DNA from: Phytophthora sp. 'mugwort'
Lineage: Eukaryota; Oomycota; Peronosporomycetes; Peronosporales; Peronosporaceae
DNA length: 64,000 nucleotides
Assembly: GCA_033558025.1 (NCBI GenBank)
Contig: JAUCEF010000007.1
Coordinates: 9,796,001 to 9,860,000 of the forward strand
Reading direction: 5' to 3'
Of the stretch, positions 21,903 to 30,381 are shown piece by piece. The notes under the pieces were generated by a model. That model was given only the letters and a program-made list of their open reading frames with translations, had not been told where the DNA came from and did no database searches. The position numbers and the translations under genes are program-made. Numbering within the stretch: position 1 is the first letter of the stretch; each line of letters opens with the position of its first letter.

Positions 21903-23330
21903 ATGGAGAGTATGAAACGGTCGTTCGAGAAAGACGAGGTCGTCTCGGGGTTCCATGCCATGGTGGCGTCCACGCCGACCTCTTCGCTGCCTACGGCGAT
22001 GCACTTTTCAACGACTGGAGGCCAGCGCGACGACCCGACGGAGGAGAGCGATGAAATGCCAATTGACATCGCGGAAGCAGGCGCCGTCCGGCCACCGAGG
22101 GGCGCATTACAGCGATTTGTTCGACACTATCGCGCGTTGGAGTTTGGCAGCGCCGTCATTCTGTACCTCTTTGCTCTCATGTTCGCCACGATCGAAGTGC
22201 ACGAGCGTCCGATTCCTGGGATTAAAGTACGCTTGAACGAGACGGCTGTAGCATGGTCGCTTGATCCATCTATTGACGAGGAGAAGCTGTCGGAAGAAGG
22301 TAAGACGCTCGGCAGTAGATCACTGTGGGATGGATGACGTAACTAACCATGGAACTACGTACTTGCACCACGTTCTTGTTATATCAGTACCAATGTGGCT
22401 TCTGCTGGCGCTCGGAATCGGTTTACCAGTCGGGACGAACCTCATCGTGAACTACGTATTTCCGATGTTCTGCCAAGTGCGAGTTATCGCTCACGATACC
22501 CGCGATTTTTTGCTTAGTCTGTTCCAGTCAATGGCGCTTGCCACCTTCCTGACGCAATTTACCAAGAACATCACCGGTCGCTTTAGACCAAGTTTTTACG
22601 ATATGTGCAAGTGGAACCACGACGTCGTCTGGGATGGAGTCACCAACTTATGCACGGATGCTGCTGGTGAGAAGGAAGGTCGTAAGAGTTTTCCATCAGG
22701 CCATGCGTCTTTTGCGTGGGCAACTATGCTCGTTTTGGCGGTACGTTTTCGTGAGATCCTTTTTGACATCAAGGTGTTGACATTAACTATTACTTATTCT
22801 ATTTGCTTCAGCTGTATTTGCTAGGCCGATCTCGTCTGAACTGCGAGAACCGCAGTAACTCGACGCTGCGAGGTGGCAAGAAATCTCTGTTGCTGTTCAT
22901 GTGCTGTTCGCCCGTTATTCTTGCTGCTTGGATTTCGATTACGCGCTGCATCGACAACTGGCACCACTACAGCGACATTTTGGCGGGTAGTGCCATCGGA
23001 GCCGTGTCTGCTCTTTTCGCGTTCAACTACAACTACGGGTCGATCTTCAGCTACGATTCAGCGGGGCTGCCTCTCGAGGAAATCCATGAGCGTCGCATGG
23101 TAAGAAGAGGGCAGGATGCAAGCATAGCTGACATGTAGAAACGACAGCCCTGACTAAGAATCTGATTGTTAATCACTTAGAATAAGGCCAAGAAAGCCGG
23201 GAATGAGAATCTCGTCCAAGAGCCAAGATATCGCCACAACTTCGACTCTAGGCCGCCGCTGCTCAAGCACATGTCCAGCGAGTATATCGTCGACCTGAGT
23301 AGCCGCAGCAGAGACTCACTTGATCACTAA
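21903..23330 (+). CDS. PAP2 lipid phosphate phosphatase 1 (4 exons, 395 aa)
   Basis: Exons: 21903-22299, 22388-22740, 22812-23099, 23181-23330. The protein has an acidic N-terminus, about six predicted membrane helices and the three PAP2 signatures. These are KNITGRFRPSFYDMC (motif 1, with RP), FPSGHASFA (motif 2, catalytic His) and TRCIDNWHHYSDILAG (motif 3, His and Asp). Such enzymes remove phosphate from phosphatidic acid, diacylglycerol pyrophosphate or sphingoid phosphates at membranes. The luminal loop between motifs 1 and 2 (CKWNHDVVWDGVTNLC) is shared by all members here. This copy lacks the intron found in copies 2-4 before the PIPG segment. It is the first of five head-to-tail copies. 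Confidence 0.85.
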
Positions 23331-23973
23331 ATACAGCATAGGAATGTACGTTACACTGAATAGCTTCGCGAGCCTCGCAAATGCAGAGCGTTCGGAATTC
23401 ATTCGACTCGGTGAAAAACCCGATAATGGAAAGTGCACTTTGTAGATTATTGCACGCCTCTTCAGCACGAAATACAACACGTTTATCTGTATAGAATGTA
23501 AGCTTGCACTTAGTATGGCAGATACAGGACGTTTGTGACAGTATCAGATACGGTATCTGTCCAGCAAAGCCTGCACCCGCTCGTGGTTGAACCTTCCAGA
23601 CGCAGTACTTTTGTGTCAAGCATTACGCGCAATGCTTGTAGCTCCTTGACCTTAAGGCGAGCAGTATCGTTGTGACACTAGCGCCTCGACGGCGAAGAAA
23701 GAGCCTTGTGGCGCAAGGCTGACAAGTTTCTTAGTGCGCTCGGTGGACAACCGTAACGTGAGACTTTGGACTGGATTCCTTGGTAGTCGAGCTGGCTGAG
23801 CGAAAGGGGCAATGTTCAGTCAGTGGTAAACTCAAAAATAACAACGATTTTGTATGCCGCATTTAGTCTCGTCAGACCACGCTGGAGCCGGTGTCACTCA
23901 GCTGCCTCTGATTCAAGTCGCGCAATATTGTGCTATCTATTGCTCACTTCCGCTCTTGCTCACTGGTGCAAAG
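23331..23973. other. Spacer between PAP2 copies 1 and 2
   Basis: About 640 bp with no supported gene. A 118-residue minus frame overlaps the end of copy 1 and looks like a chance ORF. GATAC/GTATC words cluster near 23521-23560, where a short imperfect inverted repeat (CAGATAC ... GTATCTG) is visible. Confidence 0.35.
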
Positions 23974-25328
23974 ATGCCCTGCGACGCGACGACCACGCCC
24001 TTCGAGGTTGAGCAAGGGTCATTCCTGCCGGTGACGACGCCCCCGCCAGCGACAATGACCACGTGGAAGCCCCGCGAGAAAGACGACGCGATCGCGCAGC
24101 TCCCCAAGCGATGGCAGCGGCTCCTGGTCGAGTACCGCGTGGCCGAGTTCGGCTGCACACTCGTCATGTACCTTGTCGCCAAGTCCTTTACGCTGATGGC
24201 TGTCAATGACCGTACGTGGCAGTGGTGACAGTTATTTGAGTTCTCTCTCTGATGTGGGTGTGAATGGCTGTGCAGGCCCCATTCCGAGGATTGAGATCCG
24301 CTTGAACTCCACCACGACGATCTATGCGCGGGACCCGATGGTGGATGAGAAGAAGCTGCACGAGCAAGGTACTGAACAACTGGCTTGCACCTGCGCTGTG
24401 CGAAACTTGATCTAACTGCTGTTTGTATCTTCGCCATCACCTGCAGTGCCCATGTGGACATTGATCGTGTTTGGACTCGGCATTCCGATCCTTACCAACC
24501 TGCTGCTGAACTACGTGCTCCCCAAGATCCGTGACGTCCGCGTGATTCCCCACGACGTTCGCGACTTCTGGTTAAGTCTAGCTCAAGGCGTGACGATGTC
24601 CACCCTGCTCACGCAGTTTACCAAGCATACAACGGGTCGCTTCCGTCCGAGTTTCTACGATATGTGCGGATGGGATTACGATGCGGTGTGGGATGGAGTG
24701 ACCAACTTGTGTACGGATGCGGCCGGGGAGAAAGAGGGTCGTAAGAGTTTCCCATCCGGCCACGCCTCGTTCGCTTGGGTGACGATGCTCCTGCTCACGG
24801 TACGCCGGTTGTCGAATGAATGCTGCTGTTGTGTTTCTACGGTGCTCGACGCTAACGCTCTATAATTTGTATTCGTCATTAGCTTTACCTGCTTGGACGT
24901 TCGAGACTCAATTGTAAAAGTCACAGTGAGTCGGCTGTGCGAGGTGCGACGAAAGCTCTGAAGCTGTTCCTCTGCTTCGTGCCCTGCCTGGCGGCTTCAT
25001 GGGTGGCCATTACGCGGTCAATCGACAACTGGCATCACTACAGCGACATTTTGGCAGGCAGCATCATTGGTGCGATTGCAGCTTGCCTCGCCTATGGTTA
25101 CAACTACGGTTCCATTTTCTGCTATAAGTACGCGGGCTTACCATGCGAAACAGTCCACGAAAAACTTAAGGTAACCCTTACTCAATGCTTTACGACGTGC
25201 GGTGCTGCAGAATCCTTATATCGTGGATACTTTTAATGCAGTCCGAGTCTATGAATGACGACAACCAAGAAGCGCGGGAGAAGCTGATGAGCCAAAACAC
25301 TAGAATTTCTGGCAGCCAGCGAGTGTAG
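23974..25328 (+). CDS. PAP2 lipid phosphate phosphatase 2 (5 exons)
   Basis: Exons: 23974-24211, 24276-24368, 24447-24799, 24883-25170, 25242-25328, giving about 352 aa. Motifs: KHTTGRFRPSFYDMC, FPSGHASFAW, TRSIDNWHHYSDILAG. Exons 3 and 4 have exactly the same lengths (353 and 288 bp) as exons 2 and 3 of copy 1, which supports both models and recent tandem duplication. The N-terminus (MPCDATTTPFEVEQG) differs from the other copies, and the short C-terminal exon is hydrophilic. Membrane-bound phosphatase activity on phospholipid-type substrates is expected from the family. An upstream in-frame Met (23854) is possible but less likely. Confidence 0.85.
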
Positions 25329-25491
25329 TCGATCGATCTAGAGTTTGTCCAATAAATCCTCAACTCGGTAGCATACAAATCGAAATGCTGTACTTACACA
25401 ACTTCTCCAGGTTGGCATAACCTTCGTGAACCCTGGGACAAGTTGGCTGAGACCGTAAATTTACTGTACTTTTACGTTTTTCTCGTCGGAA

Positions 25492-26929
25492 ATGGGCGAC
25501 GACGCGACTGCGAGCGGTGCCGGCTTCCGTCTCGAATCTGACAGCTACCAGCCAGTCTGTACGCCTGCACCGAACGAGAAGCATAGTAATGGCGTGGTGA
25601 CCGCTGTAGACAGCGCAGATGCCGGAGCCGGCCCGAAGAAATGGCAGCGGCTCCTTCGCGACTATCGTGTCATCGAATATGCCTTTGCCATCATTCATTA
25701 CATTATCGCAAGAAGGCTCGGCAAGTGGATGAAGATACACGATCGTGAGTATTGGACGTGCAAATGGTGACAGGATATAGATATTGCCAAGATTCTGATG
25801 GAGCTGTCGTTAAAAATGCTTTGGACTAGGCGCACTCCCTCGGATTGAGATGCGCTTGAACTCGACCACCAGCATCTGGGGACGAGACCCTGCCATGGAT
25901 CAAGGAAAGCTGTCGGAGCAAGGTGCGACTTGGTTTATGAATGGACTGTGAACCTATTACCTACCTAACTCTATCGTTTTTCGCTAATACGTTCCTGTTT
26001 ACGTGCTCAGTGCCAATGCACATGCTTATATCGTCAGCCTTGCGATAGCCATCATGGTCAACTTCTCGATCAACTACATACTACCGATGTTTAGCAAGAT
26101 CCGTGTCATTGCGCACGATTTCCGCGACATCCTGTTGAGTCTGGGCCAGGCTATTACGCTATCGACCTTCCTGGTCAACTTCATGAAGAACATGACAGGC
26201 CGCTTTCGCCCATGCTTCTATGCGATGTGTGGTTGGAACTACGACGTTGTGTGGGATGGCATCACAGATTTATGCAGCGACTCGGCTGGGGATGATGAAG
26301 GTCGCAAGAGCTTCCCATCTGGACACTCGTCCTTCGCGTGGTCGGTGATGGGCGTTCTCACGGTGAGTTGCTTCGACTGTACTCGCAAGGACTCAGAATT
26401 GTCTGTCGAGCTGCATCTAACTGCCCGCTTGGCCACTTTCACACTAGCTCTATCTGCTTGGACGTGCATGACTCACCAGTGCGGAACAAAGCAACTCGGT
26501 TCTTCAGGAAGGCGTATGGAATCTTAAGTTGTTCTTCTGTTTCTTCCCGTGTTTGGGGGCGGCCTGGGTAGCCGTCACGCGGTCCGTCGACAATCGGCAC
26601 CACTACAGCGATATTGTAGCGGGCAGCATTATTGGCGCAGCTTCTGCCTGCCTGGCATACAACCACAACTACGGGTCGATCTATGGCTGGGAGGTGGCAG
26701 GGCTACCGTGGGAGACCATCTACGAACGGAGAAAGGTGCGTTGATTCTAATTGCAACATACTGTCGACGGAGACACTCGGAAGCTTACAAGGACGTGGGT
26801 GTGCAGGCAAAAGTTGAGGACGCCATGAGCAACTCACAGTCTGAGGAGGGCATCAGGGAACCGGTGGAGCACTTCATCGGCATGAGCAACCGCGCCAGCA
26901 GCTCGTCGAAGGTGGCTGGTGAACGATAA
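25492..26929 (+). pseudogene. PAP2 copy 3, inactivated by two single-base deletions
   Basis: Exon equivalents: 25492-25744, 25830-25922, 26011-26362, 26449-26735, 26807-26929. All splice sites are still GT-AG. Exon 3 is 352 bp where copies 1 and 2 have 353, losing one base shortly after its start (in the segment following the VPM codons) and opening a stop 12 codons in. Exon 4 is 287 bp where they have 288; CTTGGACG has become CTTGACG. In the ancestral frame of exon 4 a TGA also lies just downstream. The motif-3 tryptophan codon is CGG (VDNRHH instead of IDNWHH). Motif 2 (FPSGHSSFAW) and the last exon remain open, so inactivation looks recent. Assembly error is an alternative for either deletion but not easily for all lesions. 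Confidence 0.75.
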
Positions 26930-27493
26930 TGGACAGAATGAGTGCCCGATAGTTTTACGGGGTTGTGTGACACATAGGTTTGCCGACGCTGGTGGTCACA
27001 TTTTCTGTAATTTTCGGCCTGTCCTTGTTTTCGTGACTGTTTTAGGTGACCAACTGTGACATTACATCTGATACAGCCCTCTTTTAGAACGATTACTTTA
27101 GGATGAAGATCTCAACACTTTCGGAACTTGACAAAGCAGTTGTATGGAGTGTCCCTCTGATCATCGATGCCATGGGATTTATACAGTCGCACCTATTTAA
27201 TCAATCCAGTCCTGATGGCTTTTAGGATCCAGATGCAAGCGAGAGAGAAGCTCGAGCTATTCACTCATTCTCCCTGCGTTGCACAGTCTGGCCCCGCATT
27301 TCGTTGGGTCGTTGCCCCTCTTGCCCTCTTGCTGTCTGGCTGTCTGGCTGGCTGTTGATCAAGCGAGCCACTAGCGAAGAAGCGGTGGAGAAACCCTCTC
27401 TTCGCGCGTTACGGCGGCGCAGTGAACACGACGGAGCGCGGTTGCCCAGGTAGACTTCGGGCTGCTTCGAGCAACGCGAGTGACGTGCCCTTC
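26930..27493. other. Spacer between PAP2 copies 3 and 4
   Basis: About 560 bp. No gene. A CT/TG-rich tract (TTGCTGTCTGGCTGTCTGGCTGGCTG, 27328-27353) sits about 140 bp before the copy 4 start and is a short imperfect tandem repeat. Confidence 0.35.
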
Positions 27494-28784
27494 ATGGAGT
27501 CCATCTCGTCCGTGGCCGAGCTGCCGGCGCTGGCGGGGCCCGAGTCCCGTCTCCGCATCGGCAAATGGGAGCGCCTTGCTCGCGACTACCGCGCGGCCGA
27601 GTTTGCCATCTCTGTGCTAATGTACGGCTTCGCGCTCTTCTTCGCGGCAATTCAGGTCGCCCAACGTACGTCACTGCTCGTCTGTGTCTCTTTGACTACT
27701 TGCTTTTGTATGTCGGATGGACGTTTGAGTAGTTACGGAAGTGGCATGATGTCCTGCAGGTGAGATCCCGAATATCGAGGTGCAGCTGAACGCAACGACG
27801 TCCGTGTGGGCGCGGGACCCGACAATTAATAACAAGGAAAAGGCTCAGCAAGTGCCCATGATCGCCCTGGTCGGCATTGGCGTTGGCGCACCGATCATCA
27901 TTAACCTGTTCGTTAACTATGCGCTGCCCAAGTTTCACCACGTGCGCATCATCTCGCACGACACGCGTGATTTCTTCTTGACGATTGTGCAGTCCACGAG
28001 CATGGCTACACTGTTGACGCAGTTCACCAAGAACATGACAGGGCGCTTCCGTCCGTGCTTCTACGACATGTGCAAGTGGAACTACGACGTCGTTTGGGAC
28101 GGAGTAACCAACCTCTGCCAGAGTACGTCGGGCGAAAAGGAGGGCCGCAAGAGTTTCCCGTCAGGACACGCGTCTTTTGCTTTCGCGACGATGCTTGTTC
28201 TCACAGTAGGTGGAGCTGTGCCGTCAGTTTGCGTCTCAATTTTCTGACTATTTCTATTGATTTGAATCCTGCAGCTTTACTTGCTCGGACGGTCATCTTT
28301 GAACTGCGAGAATCGAAGCGAGACTTTGATGCGAGGCGGACGGAAGACATTGAAGCTGTTCCTCTGCTTTATTCCGACGTTCCTTGCGGCGTGGGTGGCA
28401 GTGACTCGAACGATTGACAACTGGCACCACTACGCAGACATCCTAGCAGGCGGCATTATTGGCGCTGTTTCCGCATGTATATCTTACAGCTACAACTACG
28501 CATCCATCTTCCATAGTCAATATGCTGGTATTCCTCTGCAAGGATGCCATGCTGTGAGCTGCAAGGTATGGAGGTGATTTTCTAAGGTTTGCTGTTCTCG
28601 ATAACTAACATTTTAATGTACTTGGGTTGCACAGGGCAAGCTGACTTCGACTAGCAGCGGTATCACTTATGCGAGCAGCGGGTCGCTCAGCACTGACCAG
28701 GAGAGTGAGCTAGGCAAGCCGACAAATGCGCGCAACGATTATATTGTGAACGTCCACAACCGCAGCAACAATAATGGTAATTAG
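27494..28784 (+). CDS. PAP2 lipid phosphate phosphatase 4 (4 exons, 352 aa)
   Basis: Exons: 27494-27665, 27760-28205, 28275-28565, 28635-28784. Translation from ATG at 27494 (MESISSVAELPAL) matches the MES start of copy 1; an upstream frame begins only at a GTG. Motifs: KNMTGRFRPCFYDMC, FPSGHASFAF, TRTIDNWHHYADILAG. The intron present in copies 1-3 before the VPM codons is absent here, so exon 2 equals two exons of copy 2. The C-terminal exon is Ser/Asn-rich and ends NNNGN. The reading frame is intact and all catalytic residues are present, so it should encode an active membrane phosphatase. Confidence 0.85.
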
Positions 28785-29269
28785 CCCCGCCGGTATTTGC
28801 AATGTGCTCAGGGCAGCCTGTAATTCAACAACACCCTTTCCCCCTCTAATCTACGCTATCTTTCCACTCTCTTGCTGTTGCAGTTTACAGCTTATAGGAT
28901 TCCACTCCAGCGAATGTAGCATGTTACTTTTTCATGGGTCACTCACGAGTTGCTGAAAGTTGAAGCGCAATGCATTATCGCTTGCGACCACGCCTCCATT
29001 GATACGTACATACCGTTCTTGATAATCGAGAACATACAGCAAAAGTTGCTTAGAAAGCCCGCAAGCAAGTCGTTTGTCGAACTACACCTCGACTTGTTTT
29101 CATCTTACAAAACAGCACTCTACATGTGTACTACCATTGAGCTAGTCTCGTTGGCGACAAAGGGAACTTGAAGCGCTTCAAGATAATTCAGGAGATTCAA
29201 ACGGTCAGTCCTAAAAACAATTTGATTGGCTAAAAGTCGAGGAATGCGGCACTTCTGAGTGTTCTCGAC
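28785..29269. other. Spacer between PAP2 copies 4 and 5
   Basis: About 485 bp without a supported gene. A 73-residue plus frame at 28950-29171 has no recognisable features. Confidence 0.35.
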
Positions 29270-30286
29270 ATGATGGATGACGATGGCGTCGAAGTGGACG
29301 AGTACACGCTCATGATGAGGAGCACATCGGAAATCTCTTTCACTCGCGAGTATGGCGCACGCGGCAGTCTCGAGCGTCAGGTTAGCGAGTTTCGCGTGCT
29401 CGAGTTTAGCTGCACGCTGGTCATGTTCGGCCTCGCGCTCTTTTTCGCCTGCATCCCTGTACAGCAACGTTCGATTCCCAATATCAAAGTGCAAATAAAC
29501 ATGACTACGGCTGTTTGGTCGCGAGATCCGACGCTCAACGCCAAGGTGCGTCCAGAGCAGGTCACGACGGAGATTTTGGTCGTCTTCGGCATCACCATCC
29601 CAGTAGCAGTCAATCTGCTAATGAACTACGTGCTTCCGAGGGCACTGAAGGTCCGACTTGTTCCTTACGACTCTCGTGACTTTTTGCTGGCATTGGCGCA
29701 GTCTGCAAGCTTATGCGAGCTGCTGACGGAGTTTACGAAGAACCTAACGGGTCGATTTCGTCCAAGTTTCTATGACATGTGCGGCTGGAGGTACGATGTC
29801 GTCTGGGATGGCGTCACCAACCTGTGCACCGACCCTGTAGGTGAGAAAGAAGGACGCAAGAGTTTTCCTTCTGGTCACGCTTCATTCGCTTGGTCCACGA
29901 TGCTCGTGCTGACGGTAGGCTTCTTCTGCTACCAACATGTTCAATATTTGGTGCTGACTCTTGTTCCGCAATGGCAGCTCTATTTACTCGGGCGATCACG
30001 TCTCAACTGCAGAAATCGCAGTGCATCTGTCATGCGAGGTGGCCGAAAAATGCTGAAGCTGGTGCTGTGCTTCGTGCCGTCGTTTGTGGCAGCGTGGGTA
30101 GCCATCACGCGATCCATCGATAATTGGCATCACTACTCGGACATTTTAGCTGGCAGCACTATCGGAGCCGTGTCTGCTTGCGTAGCTTACAGCTACAACT
30201 ACGGCTCCGTGTTCAGCTGGGACTCAGCTGGCATTCCCCGTCACGATTGCCATGTTCGCGATAGACGACGGCAGTACGAGCGATAG
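29270..30286 (+). CDS. PAP2 lipid phosphate phosphatase 5 (2 exons with an in-frame intron; 317 aa spliced)
   Basis: Exons 29270-29914 and 29978-30286. The intron at the position conserved in all copies is 63 bp (GTAGGC ... GGCAG), a multiple of three with no stop codon, so an unspliced message would still encode a 338-aa protein with 21 extra residues before LYLLGRSRLNC. Motifs: KNLTGRFRPSFYDMC, FPSGHASFAW, TRSIDNWHHYSDILAG. The two upstream introns of copy 2 and the 3' terminal exon of copies 1-4 are all missing. The protein ends shortly after the last helix in a basic tail (DRRRQYER). All catalytic residues are intact. Confidence 0.85.
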   Translation: MMDDDGVEVDEYTLMMRSTSEISFTREYGARGSLERQVSEFRVLEFSCTLVMFGLALFFACIPVQQRSIPNIKVQINMTTAVWSRDPTLNAKVRPEQVTTEILVVFGITIPVAVNLLMNYVLPRALKVRLVPYDSRDFLLALAQSASLCELLTEFTKNLTGRFRPSFYDMCGWRYDVVWDGVTNLCTDPVGEKEGRKSFPSGHASFAWSTMLVLTVGFFCYQHVQYLVLTLVPQWQLYLLGRSRLNCRNRSASVMRGGRKMLKLVLCFVPSFVAAWVAITRSIDNWHHYSDILAGSTIGAVSACVAYSYNYGSVFSWDSAGIPRHDCHVRDRRRQYER

Positions 30287-30381
30287 GTAATAAATAGCTC
30301 TTCAACCTGCAATTTCACCACTTAACCGTTATATCAGTGTTACCTTTGCATGCCCACATTTTCATTTGTTTTTTGTATCGG

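Noticed and set aside
23263..23619. A 118-residue minus-strand ORF between PAP2 copies 1 and 2
   Set aside because: It overlaps the last exon of copy 1 and has cysteine-rich random composition.
27422..27493. A longer N-terminus for PAP2 copy 4
   Set aside because: The extension begins at GTG, not ATG, and the MES start at 27494 matches copy 1.
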